A stretch of 64,000 nt of DNA from Myotis daubentonii (GCF_963259705.1 NC_081844.1:16725715-16789714); one strand, 5' to 3'. Counted from the stretch's first letter, positions 43,943-55,190 are shown. Made by a program: numbers and translations. Notes: generated by a model from the letters alone, not told the origin.

Positions 43943-44039
43943 TGTTTAATTTGGCAAACTTCTTCGGTTTGACAACTTAATCAGGAGCAATCAAAATATG
44001 CTATGAACATATAGAAAATTAATTTCAAGCCAATGCAAA
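43943..44039 (+). repeat. Diverged repeat block, copy B
   Basis: TGTTTAATTTGGCAAACTTC, CTTAATCAGGAGCAATCAAA and AATTTCAAGCCAATGCAAA correspond position by position to copy A with small indels. Both lie in AT-rich, conserved-looking DNA about 590 bp apart in the same orientation. Confidence 0.7.
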
Positions 44040-44079
44040 AGATTATACTTCCTTACCATGGAGAATCAAGTGAGAAAAT

Positions 44080-44300
44080 GGATGTGAATATATTTATAAA
44101 ATGTTGACTGCTATGCAAATGAGCAGAGCAGTGACAGAGCGAGCCTAACAGAGGCCAATCCTACATAGGAAGGCACTCAATTCCTCCAGCGCATGACTCA
44201 TTTTAAGGGAGGCTAAGCTTTAAATTATGAGGTTTGTAATTCAGGGGCGGCCATTGAGTCACTCAAACATTGATTCATTGAACATGTTTTCTGAGTTTAT
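44080..44300. other. Conserved-looking non-coding DNA
   Basis: It has GCTATGCAAATGAGC at 44,111-44,125, an exact 15-bp copy of 43,173-43,187, plus CGCATGACTCATTTTAAG (AP-1-like TGACTCA) and GCTTTAAATTATGAGG. Likely part of the same regulatory-looking domain as 42,790-43,345. Confidence 0.4.
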
Positions 44301-44459
44301 CTACCAAGATCAAGGTGTGAGGAGGGGGACACGAAGTTTGGTAAGATGCCGTCTTGAAGCTCAGGATGTATCAAGAGCAAATCAATTGTTCATGATAGTC
44401 AATGACTCCATGGAGTAGGACCAAATGATGGCACTTGTTTGGCGCTGTTTTAAGGATGG

Positions 44460-44560
44460 AAACTGAGTCTGTCCCATTTACCAGTGTATCCCCACCACAT
44501 GGCATGCAGACTCGACGCAGAAAGTGTTTGATGGATTTGGTTAAATAAATGAATTATAAA
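44460..44560 (+). repeat. L2 3' end scrap, sense
   Basis: CCAGTGTATCCCCACCACAT, GGCATGCAGACTCGACGCAG and TTTGGTTAAATAAATGAA resemble the L2 3' UTR. Confidence 0.5.
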
Positions 44561-44864
44561 TGGGTCCTGGATATCAGGCTGTGCATTCAGAGTGGATAGC
44601 AGTCAGTTGAACTCGGTAAAGAGGTGCCTGGTCATTCTGGGTGGGGAGATTCTGAAGGACACCCCGGGATGAAGGAGTAGCAGGCGGTGTTAGGGTGGCA
44701 CGGCTAGTTGGGTATGGCTGAGACACAGGGTGTATGGATCACAGCATTGACTGTGGCCAGAGGGGCTGGGCTACAGAGGGTGAACTTTATTCGGCACGGT
44801 TTGGAGGAGGGGGCATAACCTAACCTGCTGAGACGGTCTGGGTCTGTGGCAGGTAATTTGAGGG

Positions 44865-45200
44865 CCAGACTGCCCGGGTCTTGAATCTTTTTGACAACTT
44901 TGCTAATTTGGACGAGTTACTTAACTTCTCTCCATCTTGAGCAGCCCAATGTAAAATGGGGCTGATAATCATCTTGTTTTAAGGGGCTGTTGTTAGGTGT
45001 AAAGCAGACCCACACCAGCCATGTAGTTAGCTCTGAGTTGGTGCTGGTGTTATTATTAGTTGGTGTTCAATGGCCCGGGTGGGGACCGTAGCTTTGCCAC
45101 CCATCGGCTCTGTGACCTTGACATCATGACAGAAGCTCTCCGATCCTCACTTTTCTCTTTTGTAAACAGGGCAGTAGAAGTGCACCTGCCCAGAGGGAGG
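44865..45200 (+). repeat. Two consecutive sense MIR SINEs
   Basis: 44,865-45,060: CTGCCCGGGTCTTGAATC, GACGAGTTACTTAACTTCTC, TGTAAAATGGGGCTGATAAT. 45,095-45,200: GGCTCTGTGACCTTGACATC, CGATCCTCACTTTTCTCTTT, TGTAAACAGGGCAG. Both are moderately diverged. Confidence 0.7.
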
Positions 45201-45805
45201 GTCAGGTGAGTGCAAATCCTTTTCACAGTGAGAACAAAGGAACCAGACGATGGCCTGGATTAGGAAGGTGGCTTCCTGTGGAGAGGAAGCTTGGACGGGA
45301 CAGGAAAGGTGGGGACGCGCTGGGAGGCTGTCTGAATTGCCACTAGGCCGGGGGAATGTCAAGGGGGGAAAACAAAGAGGAGACATATGTAATACTCTTT
45401 GTAATACTTTAAGCAATAAAACAAAATATATAATAAGTAAAAAATAAATAAAAAATAAACTAAAAAAAAAAAGATGGTGAGCTAAGCTGTGTGAAGCAGT
45501 GGCCGAGGGGATGGACGGAAAAGGAAAGATGAATGTGAGAGACTTGCCCGTGGGACCTGGAGGCGTACTGGAGGGAAGAGAGGAGGAGGACAGTGAGGTT
45601 TCTCCGCTGGCTCCTGAGAGCATGTGCGCGCAGGCGCTGGGATGAACTCAGCAGGAGCAGGTTGAGGATGAAGAGCTGAGAAGATGGACTCACTGGTGAG
45701 GCAGACTTACTGTGGAGAGGGCTTCAGAGCACATCTCTTTCCACTGATCACGTTGTAACAGATTCTGCATTTCTTAAGGAGATGAATTTACCCAGATTTT
45801 TCCTT

Positions 45806-46002
45806 TTTTCAAAAATATGTTTTTACTGATTTCAGAGAGAAGGATAGAAACATCAATGATGAGAGAGAATCATTGATTGGATGCCTCCTACATGCCCCCT
45901 ACTGGGGATTGAGCCCACAACCCTGGCATATGCCCTGACCAGGAATTGAACCCTGATCTCCTGATAGGTTGACACTCAACCACTGAGCCACACTGGCTGG
46001 AC
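45806..46002 (-). mobile_element. VES SINE, antisense, internally shortened
   Basis: Tail side ATGTTTTTACTGATTTCAGA, body GATTGGATGCCTCCTACATG, head TGACACTCAACCACTGAGCC. The purine-rich segment is reduced to AGAGAGAAGGATAG. Flanks CCCAGATTTTTCCTTTT and CCCACATTATTTCTTTT match at 14 of 17 positions, a probable decayed target duplication. Confidence 0.88.
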
Positions 46003-46011
46003 CCCACATTA

Positions 46012-47055
46012 TTTCTTTTATTAATTATGGTAAAATGTACATAACAGAATGTATCATTTTCACAATTTTAAGTGTATAGCTCAGTTGTATTAAGTACATT
46101 CACATTGCTGTGCAATGATCACCACCATCCAGTCCCAGAACTTTTCATCTTCCCAAACTGAAAGTCTGTATCCCCCACCTCCCAGCCCCTGGTGTCCACC
46201 ATTCATAGATATTTCCTGCCTCTGTTATGCATATATTGACTCTAGGAACCTCATTTAAATGTAATCAGAGAATATTTGTCCTTTTGTGACTGGCTTATTT
46301 CACTTAGCATAATGTTTTCAAGGATCATTCATATTATAACAGATGTCCAAAGGTTGAACAATGTCTATTGTATGTATAAACCACATTTTGTTTATCCATT
46401 CATGTGTCGATGGGCATTTGGGTGGCTTCTACCTTTTGGTTACTGTAAAGAATGTTTCTGTGAATATAAGGGTCTAAATATCTATTCAAATGCCCGCTTT
46501 CAATTCTTTTGTGTCTGCACCCAGTAGAATTGCTGTATTGTACCACAATTTCAAGTTCAGTTTTTTAGGAACCACCGTACAATTTGCCACAGCGGTTACA
46601 TCATTTTGCGTTATGCCGGCAATGTACAAGCTTCTGATTTCTCCACATCCTCACCAGCACTTGCTATCTTCTGTTTTATTATTTTTAATAGCCATCCTGA
46701 TGGGTAGGAAGTGACATCTCACTGTAGTTTGATTAGCTTTTTCCTGATGGTTAGTGATGTTGAGCATCTTTCTATGTGTTTATTGACCATTTGTATATCT
46801 TCTTTGGAGAAATGTCTTAAGTCTTTTGCCCATTTTTGAATTGAGCTGTTTTTGGTTGGGTTGTTGAATTGTAGTTCTTTATATATTCTGGATATTAATC
46901 CCTTATCTGGTAAATAATTTGCAAACTTTTCTCCCAGGCCTTCTGACTTTCCTGATAGTGTACTTTGATACATGAAAGTTGTAAATTTTGATGAAGTGCA
47001 AGTTCATATTGTTGTCTATGCTTTTGGTGTCATATCTAAGCACATTACTTCTCCC
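46012..47055 (-). mobile_element. L1 (MA/MB-type) 3' part, antisense
   Basis: 46,012-46,700 is antisense L1 3' UTR: TGTACATAACAGAATGTATC, ACATTCACATTGCTGTGCAA, TTTGTCCTTTTGTGACTGGC and CCACATTTTGTTTATCCATT. 46,719-46,973 encodes, on the minus strand, the end of ORF2 with [17 protein letters not shown]. The element is 5'-truncated near 47,055 and its frame is broken, so it is inactive. Confidence 0.88.
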
Positions 47056-47379
47056 ATCATGTGAGAAAGAGTCACATTGTTATGCTAAGTTTCTGGGATA
47101 ATATTGCAACTACGCATCTGAGCAAATCTATTTTACAATTCTCTTGGGTTGTTTTAAGTATTAGACAGATGGATGTACAATGCCAAGCTTGCAATCCTTG
47201 TACTTCCCCTCCTGGATTTTCTTGTGTGTATTAATGGTCCCATCAATCTTCTAGTTCCCAGGACTGAAAACAGTGATTCCGACTTCCTGTCTCTTTCCCT
47301 TCATAGCTGCTGTAGAAACTGGGAGATGGTTTCCCTTATTCTCCTGGGCAGCCAGACCATGTAGTTCTTCCCAGCCTCC

Positions 47380-47725
47380 TGTTAGATGAATGAGCTCTGG
47401 CCAGCAAAACATGGACGGGGGATGTTTACCACCTTCTGGGCTGGAAATGAAAGCGTCTATACAACTTTCTATACAACTTTCTATACAACTTTCGCTCTTC
47501 CTCGTCTGCTGGCTGTATGCAGACTGCAGGCACACCAGTAGAGGACTTGGTGGACTGTGTTGTAGCCACAAAGTAGAAGGGGCCTGATGGACGGCACGGA
47601 TGAAGCCCCTCCATGCACCCGCCTTGTACTGTCGTGTGAGTGAGAAAGAAACCTTTACTTGTTAAGCCAGTTAAATTCTGTGGTTGCTGGTTATAGCAGT
47701 TATCCCGCTAAGACTAATCTATCAG
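47380..47725 (+). mobile_element. LTR-like 3' segment (ERVL/MaLR type)
   Basis: AGTGAGAAAGAAACCTTTAC, TTGTTAAGCCAGTTAAATTC, TGTGGTTGCTGGTTATAGCA and GTTATCCCGCTAAGACTAAT match the typical 3' end of a mammalian LTR class. The upstream part is less certain and holds a short tandem repeat. Confidence 0.45.
47457..47494 (+). repeat. 14-bp tandem repeat, about 2.7 copies
   Basis: CTATACAACTTT is repeated three times in 14-bp register with no mismatches. It gives a short repetitive peptide on either strand that has no meaning as a gene. Confidence 0.9.
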
Positions 47726-49195
47726 TTCAGGAGTCCCATCGAGGCATCTTCGTGCTGTCTCTGCCTGTCCCCTCCACGTGTGTCTGTTTAGGCCATTTTA
47801 TTGGTCTTGTTGCCGTTCCCCTCACTCCTAAACTACTAGGATGCTTACTAACTGGATTACCTGGTTCTAATCTTTCCTGCTCCAGTTCACCACGCATGCT
47901 CACAGAAAAGAAATATTTCAAAGAGGATATAAGTTTTACATGTTTTTGTTTAAAAACCTTTGTTATTCAGGGCCTTTCCCAATAGGATGGCGGCCTCCTG
48001 TCCTCGCCTACGCTTCATCCGTCTACACGCATCATCCTTTATGCACTTCTGATTAAAAAATAAATTGGCCCCATCTATTCCTCTTCCTATCTCCTTATCT
48101 AAGGCATAACTATCCTTCAAGTTCAATGCTCCCTCTCCTCCAGGGAGCCTCCAGTGAACTCCTGTCTTACTCTCTGTCCCATACCTTGGGCACGAGATAT
48201 GTTGCTCTTTATACACATCTTTTCATGCTTAATGTCTTCAGTAGGCCAGAGACTCACAACCCTGTGTTCATCAATGGGATACGTGAGCCCCCGGAAACTG
48301 CCAAATTCTCTGTGTGTGCATGCATATGTGTGTTTTGTTTTGTTTGCAGAGGGGCTGGACTTGCAGACTGCACAGTTCCCTTCCAGTGAAAGTTGCTGCA
48401 TATCGGTTGTCCTTGGAAAACAATTCACGAGAGCAGGGCTGGTGGTAAGAAGAGAGTGGGGTGAAGGTGAAGTCAGCTCACATGGGAAGAAGCCCTTTGT
48501 ACTCATTCTACCTTAATAGGAGCCACTGCCAAGCTCCTGGGAGGGTCATCGGACTCACAGTGGTGACTCACTGTCATCCCCTCCACCCCCCATCCCGCAC
48601 CCCAGCCACACTTTCAGCCCCACCCCCTTCGGTTCACAGGAGGCAGGGCTTTGTGACATTGACCACAATGAGCCCTTCCCATTTACTTTACACCCTCCCC
48701 ACTTCAGAGCTGCTTTGGGCAGAGAGCTAGTTGTTGCCAGATGCTGGGGCAGGAGACTAGCTCCCCTGTCCCGGCCATTTCTCCAGGATAATTCACACCA
48801 GCCAGCAGCCTCCTCCACCGTTTCATCTCTGCACTCATAAGATCCATCTTCTCTTTAAGATCCTGAGATCTGGGCCGGTGGTGGCCTCTGACACTTGTCC
48901 TTTTGAGGGAATCCTGGCACAAGCCCTCTGGCTCCCTCTCCTCTGCGACTTCACTGTTAGCTCAGCATCCAAGGATCCACTGGCAGCGAGCATCGCCTTC
49001 TATCTTTCCCCTCTACAGCTCTTTGAATGTTTAATAAATTCTTAATTAAAAGCTGGGCACCTCATCTATTCCTGTCAATTGCTTCTCTGTTGTGAAGAAG
49101 AGAAGCCTACAGGAGGGAAGTGTCGGGCCTGCACCCGCCCTCCTTTCGCACCCACCACGGCACACGCGAGCGAGGCGCGCACACGCAACAGGACT
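47726..49195. other. Unannotated stretch
   Basis: CTCCTCCAGGGAGCCTCCAG near 48,135 may be an L2 scrap. No exon, RNA gene or clear repeat was recognised. Confidence 0.4.
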
Positions 49196-49460
49196 CGCTG
49201 CTGTATTTACATAATTCTATTGACATTTTGAGGCTAAAATTATGTATGCTACTTTAATTTGCTGTTAAATTAAATTATGAATGTTTGGAATATAGTAATT
49301 TCTTTTGTTCTATGAACAGATTGTTTTATATATCTGCCTATATTACCAAGTTATTAATTTAATGATTTCATAATAGCAGCTCATTCCTCTGGGTAATATA
49401 AAAGCTGAAGTGCACGCTCCGCACAGCGCAGGCAGACGCCGCTTGCCCTGTGTGAACGGC
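49196..49460. other. Conserved-looking AT-rich non-coding island
   Basis: ACATAATTCTATTGACATTT, AAAATTATGTATGCTACTTT, TTGCTGTTAAATTAAATTAT, CAAGTTATTAATTTAATGAT and TTCATAATAGCAGCTCATTC occur in unique DNA, bordered by a GC-rich, CpG-containing patch at 49,140-49,200 (ACACGCGAGCGAGGCGCGC). Strong contrast with its flanks and TAAT-core density suggest a conserved regulatory element. Confidence 0.42.
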
Positions 49461-49879
49461 AGGTTTTAGGAATAAAGATATGAGTTTTGGCAGAATGTTT
49501 AAGTGTGCATAGGGGAAATGGAGGGATGTGTCAGGTCAACTCCAGCTTCCTGATCTCGTTTTCAAAGGCAGGACATAGACCATTGCCCACGAGACGGGAT
49601 GAAAAATAATTTTCTTAAATAAGGTCAAGCACCTGGCTGAACGTGCACAAGCTTGAGAGCTGCTGCTGCCCACTTACTCGCGCAGCTCTGGACAGAGTGT
49701 AGGTTGGGCAGTGGTGTTTCCTCCTGTGGGCTCTTGGGTTATTACCCTGTCAGCATCCTGGAGATGTGCTGCCATGGCAACATGGCATTAGCTGCATCCT
49801 TCTGCTCTTAGCTGGCATCCAACCCTATTGTGGGGAAAGGGCAAAGGGCTAGCTGCTGTGTGCTGAGGGGGAAGAGCAG

Positions 49880-50065
49880 GGAGTCTGAATTCAGAGGAGC
49901 CGTCTTCCAATCTCAGGACTTATGGCTTGGGCTCCCTGAGCCTCAATTCCCTAATCAATAAAATGGGGGCATTAGGGCAACTGCCCAACCAACTTTGTAG
50001 GAGTTGTGTGGCTCAAACAAGAAATGAGATGAGGATGAGAAAATGCTTTGTAATCGGTAACAGAC
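49880..50065 (+). repeat. MIR SINE, sense
   Basis: CTCCCTGAGCCTCAATTCCC, TAATCAATAAAATGGGGGCA, TTGTGTGGCTCAAACAAG and AAAATGCTTTGTAATCGG follow sense MIR. Confidence 0.78.
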
Positions 50066-50689
50066 AGGACTCTTTGGGGGTGTGTTGCTTGGGAATGGGG
50101 TAGATACTAATGGACTGACTTCACAGACATTCCATCTCTCAAGGCTCCTACCCTCTCCCACCTGAGACAACCAACCCTACCTATTCCTCTCTTTCCCTTT
50201 CAGTCTCGTCTTGCCCTCCTCCAGCAAGTGAGTTAGTCAGCATTAATTTACATCTACAAACCACACCACATTAGAGCAACAATCACCATAATTCGTATAG
50301 CCTTGGGGGATTTGCTGCTCCCTGGGCCTGAATTCCTCAGTTGACTCCCTGATTTTAGCTTGATGACTTCTAAGGTCCTCCTCACCTCTGGTAGGTTTGG
50401 ATTCTCTTTCTTTTCAGGAGAAACTACCACGATGCATTATTTTAGTGAGGAAGGAGGATTCTCCCAAGGAATCTCAGCATATCTGGTTGTTCAATTGAGC
50501 GCCTCTAACTCAACAAGCACTGATTTGGACCTGCAGACACAACAGTCTACAATACAGGTACCTTTTCTGCCTTCTCCAAGCCACAGGCTAATGGGAATCA
50601 GATGACTAAACAGGTGGTCATGATGCCCTGTGATGAAGGGGGCATTCACCCACCCAGACTGGGGCCAGAAATCTAGGCTGAGCCCTCAA

Positions 50690-51115
50690 GGTTGACTCTG
50701 GGTCAGCCATACATTGAGGGAGTAGAGGGCTGGGAAGAGGAAGCTGCTTCAGGAAGAACGAAGAGCACTCGGGAGAGGGAGGAAGAAGAGAACAATGCAG
50801 TCTGGCTGGCCATCAAGCCTGGGTTTGGGGGAGAGTGTGAGGTACCGGGCTGGAGGGATCCGCAGGGGCCGTATCTGTCAGGCATTGAGAGCCTCGTTAG
50901 GCAAAGGGCAATGGGGAGCCACTGAAGAAGAGAAGGAATATTATTTGTATTTCAGAAAGGACACCATGGCTGCCATGGGGAAACAGTTTGTAAGAGGGAC
51001 AGCTTGGAGGCTGTGGGGAGACCAGGTAGGAGACTGATGCAGTAGTAGTCAAGATGAGAGACAATGAGGGTCCATTTAGGTAGTGACGGTGCAGCAACGG
51101 AAAGTACACAGATGC
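50690..51115 (-). repeat. L2 fragment, antisense
   Basis: ATCCGCAGGGGCCGTATCTG, GGGCAATGGGGAGCCACTGA, AGACCAGGTAGGAGACTGAT and GCAGTAGTAGTCAAGATGAG are antisense L2 ORF landmarks. Confidence 0.68.
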
Positions 51116-51346
51116 AGGAGATGCTCAGAAAGTAGAATTGATAATGCCTCCTTTAGGCTGTTGGTTAGATGGGGACAAAAATAAAGAGTTGTGAAGGGTG
51201 GCTAGCAAAGGTCTTTGAGGTTGCCCTTTACCTTTAGTGCTCCCCTCTCTGGGTCTTCTATCGTTTCTTGAAAGGAAACTCTGACACCAACCCCTCCTCC
51301 CATGACCACTGCACACTGGCACAGGTACAAATGCATGTACTTAGAT

Positions 51347-51376
<30 letters not shown>
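51347..51376. repeat. (CA)n microsatellite
   Basis: About 15 CA repeats, ending ACGTGTGTC. Confidence 0.95.
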
Positions 51377-51379
<3 letters not shown>

Positions 51380-51559
51380 TGTCATCTGCTCGGTATGCTC
51401 AGTTGGGTAGGTAAAAAGTATTTCTCTGTAGAATTGACAGATTGCCAAGATAAAACAGTGTCATTGCTTACACTTTCTTCACTTTTTTTTTGTCTTTGCA
51501 TGTCACCTCTGTGAAATATGCCTGATCTCCTCAAGAAAAAAAAAAAGAATGCTTTTCTT

Positions 51560-51715
51560 CTGTGCTTTGTGGACAGCCTTTATCACCATCTGCTTCTATG
51601 TTAGTATCATGTTAGTTTCATGGTAGTGTGTCTTCATCATTTCTGGATTCCTGGTGCTTAGCACCATGTCAGGTGCAGTCACAGTCATTCTTGTGGAATG
51701 ATTGATGAGCCAGTG
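51560..51715 (+). repeat. L2 3' end-like fragment, sense
   Basis: TTTATCACCATCTGCTTCTA, TGGTGCTTAGCACCATGTC and TTGTGGAATGATTGATGAG follow the L2 3' UTR with substantial divergence. Confidence 0.5.
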
Positions 51716-52914
51716 AACCCCAAGGGCAATGGGTCTTATCCCTCATGAAGGGAATTCTGGGGTACCCTTCCGATTGTCCCCCAGAAAAAGCCTGGATCTC
51801 CTGTCTTGAGATGTGAAGCACGGAGTCATCAAAATCTGGTGCCCAGTATTCTCTCCAATCATAGAAGTTGCAAAGCCAGACTCCTTTGGGGCCACAGAGA
51901 AGAGTTGCAAGTAGCTGCTTTGTAGATGTAAATTAACATTGACTAACTCATTAGATGGAGATGGGCAAGACGGAGACAGAAAGGAAAAGAGAGGAATAGG
52001 TATGGGTGGTTGTGTCTCAGGGAGGAGAGGGTGGGAGCTGTGAAAGATGGAATGTATGCTCAGGCACTAGATAGGCAGGTGATGAATGATAGAAAAGGGC
52101 AGGAGTGGTGCAAAAATGATATGGATGAGCTCAGGGTGAGCCAGGGGCTGGAACTGGAACAGAGGTCAGCAGAAGGTGATTTTCCCAGGGCTGTAGGGGA
52201 AGAAGTCCATGTAGGATTTGTCAACTAGATCCAGAGGAGTGGAGAGCAACTCTTTCAGGACATCAGGGGAGTCAGAGAAGAGCTTGGGCTGGACTATCCG
52301 TATGGACAACATGTGTTTGCCTTATCAATGGCTGTGTTACCTGTGCCCGAGGCTAGAACTTCCCTCGTAGCCCATGTAGGTTGAATGAATGCTGGGTGCT
52401 GTCTTTGAGAGCCTGCAGAGGTGGAGGATGAGAGTGCCAGCAGGTGGGAGAGGTGTGCAGCCCCCAGGAGCTGGGTCTCAGGACCTAGGAGGAGGCAGAT
52501 TCGTAGTGGTGGGCTGCATTCCCAGACATCTCTAGCAGGTGCCCCAAGAATCCTGTCAGTGGTAAATTATTGCTTCCACACTGCACATCATGGACCTAGT
52601 GAATGATAACTGGGAGGCCCCTAGAGGAAGGGAAAAGAGTGAGAGTCAGAGTCCAGGCTGTGGGTCAAGGTCTTCTAAAGAAGTGGGTAGAAGTGGTTTC
52701 CAGGGAAGTGTAGTTGTGGGAGGCTTCATTTTTATTGCAAAATGTAGGGTGTCCTCTTTTGGGGCCACAGAAAAACCATCTCTGTGGGTGAGAATGGAGT
52801 CAGGGAGGGGCCTATAACTAAAATCAGGGAGGAGAGGGTCTCCTTCACACTGTCTGTCTGCAACAAAAAAACCCAGACACGTGTGTGAGGCCACTTGGAG
52901 CAATTCGAAGCCTG

Positions 52915-53060
52915 GAGCCCTGGGCTATTTAATGTTTCCAGCAATGAACTAGATGATGAAACAGAGCACGCTCATTAATTTCATAGATGACACCCAGCTG
53001 AAGCTGCAGGGGCACCTTGGAGGATCGGATTAGAATTCAAATCGACTCCAGTAGGTCTTA
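52915..53060 (+). repeat. CR1/L3-type LINE reverse-transcriptase remnant
   Basis: GGCTATTTAATGTTTCCAGC, AATGAACTAGATGATGAAAC, then a +1 shift into a frame reading NFIDDTQLKL, and GCACCTTGGAGGATCGGATT. FIDD at about 52,979-52,990 sits where CR1-clade reverse transcriptases carry the catalytic F-A-D-D motif, followed by the usual T-x-L. CR1/L3 elements died out early in mammals, so this is a very old relic. Confidence 0.62.
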
Positions 53061-53199
53061 GAGATTGGTCAGCAACCAACCAAATGAGACTTGAGAAGGA
53101 CAAGGGCAAAGTGAGGGAAAGGCAGCCACACAAATGCCGAGTCCCACTCCTGCCTGAAACTTGAAAACGTTCTTGACCTCCCTGCCTGATTCATCACGG

Positions 53200-53390
53200 C
53201 TGACATTTGCAGACAGCTTGAAATGAACTTGGACAGTTCTCTCCTTTGAGCCTCATGACAATCCTCTGAGAGAGGAATTGTTCCGAATAAGTTCATTGGA
53301 CTTCAGAGATGTTAAAAAATCTGCCCAAGGCCACACAGCTGATAGGTGTCAAAGCCAGATTCGAAGTCTGTTAGCACTTGACAGCATTCA
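53200..53390 (-). repeat. MIR SINE, antisense
   Basis: CTCATGACAATCCTCTGAGA, GATGTTAAAAAATCTGCCCA, AGGCCACACAGCTGATAGGT and GCCAGATTCGAAGTCTGTTA follow antisense MIR. Confidence 0.8.
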
Positions 53391-54899
53391 TTTGACACTT
53401 AACTCAGAGTGCTTTACGGTATCATCTGATCCTACCTCATTCTGAGGGATGGCCCTTGATCCTTCCCCTTGCCCTCAGGGTAGCTCCCACCCCATCTCTG
53501 GCATCAGGTTCCAATCTGAATAACCAGGATCCTAGAGTGTATGTGTTCAACCCAATTCTTAACCAGACAAATTCTTGTCATCAGCCTGGATTCATTCTAG
53601 CTGGACTAGACCCACTCTGATGACTTGCACACCTTGGGTCAACCCAATTATCCTCACCTATATTCCTGGAAGGTCGTGGAGGAGCACATTGAAAGTAATT
53701 GGAGTATAACTGGGAGCCACTCTGGAAGCCCTGGCCAGGCCCTCAGTTCTACTTGGCAATAGCCTTCATGTGTCTCTGGTCAGTTCACTTTCCTCAAGGT
53801 CCTATCCTCATTACTGGCCCATTTATTATTATTCTATTGAAGAGAAGATGGGGGTCATCTGGAACAATCTCCCTCAGCTCCCCATTCTCACGAGCTTCCA
53901 ACTCATCCAAGTCTACATGGACCCTCCCCTCCCCTCCTCTTGGCTCAGGGCGAGGAACGACTTTTCTGCCCACTCATCTCTCCTGTGCTCATAGCCCTTC
54001 CTGTCCCACTTCTGCCTGGTGTGTACCCCTCTGAGGCCCGCCCACTTTATTGGTTTCTTCCTCACATTTCTCAACCTGCTCCACCCTGGGCCAGCTTTTA
54101 AAATCTCCTGGATGAGGAGGCAGTAGGGAGCAGCACAGGCTCTGGCACCTTGGTACCAGCGATGTGATGTTCTGGTTCTTAGGTTAAGTGACATGTTCAC
54201 TATTTTACATACATTCTATCACAGGTATCCATTATTACATAATTTAAAAGAATAAAATTTAATGAAGATAGTTCTCCTTCAGCCATGCTACCAGCATCTC
54301 ATTCTTCCCTCTCTCCTCTAACTTCATTTTCTGTTTTCTCTTCACATCTTCATTCCTATGACAAAGACATGCGTGACCCTAATGTGTCCCTTTGCAGCCC
54401 ACACCTCCCCTGACTTTCCCATTGCATTAATGAACCAGCTCCTCATCGCCTCCCAAACCCCTTAGAGCTGACCCATTCCTCCGTCCTGATTCTTTCTCCC
54501 CTGAGCTCTCTGACTGACTCCTACTATCTTTGTTGATTCTTCTGCTGAGTGCTTTCACACCACACCCTCCCAGAGTCCTGTCCCAGAGTCCCTCTCTCCC
54601 TTTCTTCCCACTCCTTCACCAGACCAAGGCTCTTCCATGGCCTGACTTCCACCTACTCACACACTGCTCTCCTGGCCACTCCTCTCTCCTGTGTCACAAA
54701 CTGTACCTTGAACTTCCCACAGACAGCTCCACCGAGTGCTTCTCCTCTCGCCCATCCTGCCCCTAGCTGGACTCATTCTATTGCTGCCTTCAACCCCTGT
54801 CCTCTTGGGTGTCAGCCCCTAGGAGTTACCTGAGACTCCAGTATCTTTCTCTGTTTACTCACATCAAATTGGGGGGTGACTTCATCCCCAGAGTTACTA

Positions 54900-55190
54900 C
54901 CTCTGTTCATGGCCATGGACTCCTAACTGATCTCTGTCTCCAGCCTTTTTCCTGTTAGTCTGGAGCTGATCTTGCCAACAAGCAAAACTTATTCGTGGCA
55001 CTAATCACACATTCCCAGCCCAGACCCTCTGGCCATGTTACTTCCCCGCTTAAATCCCTGAAATTCCTCTGTGTTACCACAGGTCCAAGTCTAGATTTCC
55101 TAGTTCACATGCCCGCATAATCCCATGCCATCTGCCTCTTTAGTGACAGTTCCTGCCCTTGCTATACTTGGTTCTTGCAGGTCACCAGGA
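54900..55190 (+). repeat. L2-like LINE fragment, sense, carrying a 40-bp insertion
   Basis: CTCCTAACTGATCTCTGTCT, CCAGCCTTTTTCCTGTTAGT, AGCTGATCTTGCCAACAAGC, then CATGTTACTTCCCCGCTTAA and GGTCCAAGTCTAGATTTCC follow an L2-type ORF segment. Relative to that family an extra 40 bp sits at 54,995-55,034. Confidence 0.6.
54995..55034 (+). repeat. 40-bp exact duplication, copy 1 (probable acceptor)
   Basis: Identical to 57,875-57,914, starting GTGGCACTAATCACAC and ending GACCCTCTGGCC. Here it interrupts an L2-like segment between AAAACTTATTC and ATGTTACTTCC, which in the family are adjacent. That makes this the likely recipient site. Confidence 0.9.

Noticed and set aside
9460..46002. tRNA genes suggested by A/B-box-like sequences
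   Set aside because: They are the tRNA-derived heads of VES SINEs, with tails and target duplications, and do not form intact tRNAs.
46719..46973. Open frame with clear protein similarity
   Set aside because: It is the end of L1 ORF2 in a truncated, inactive element, not a host gene.
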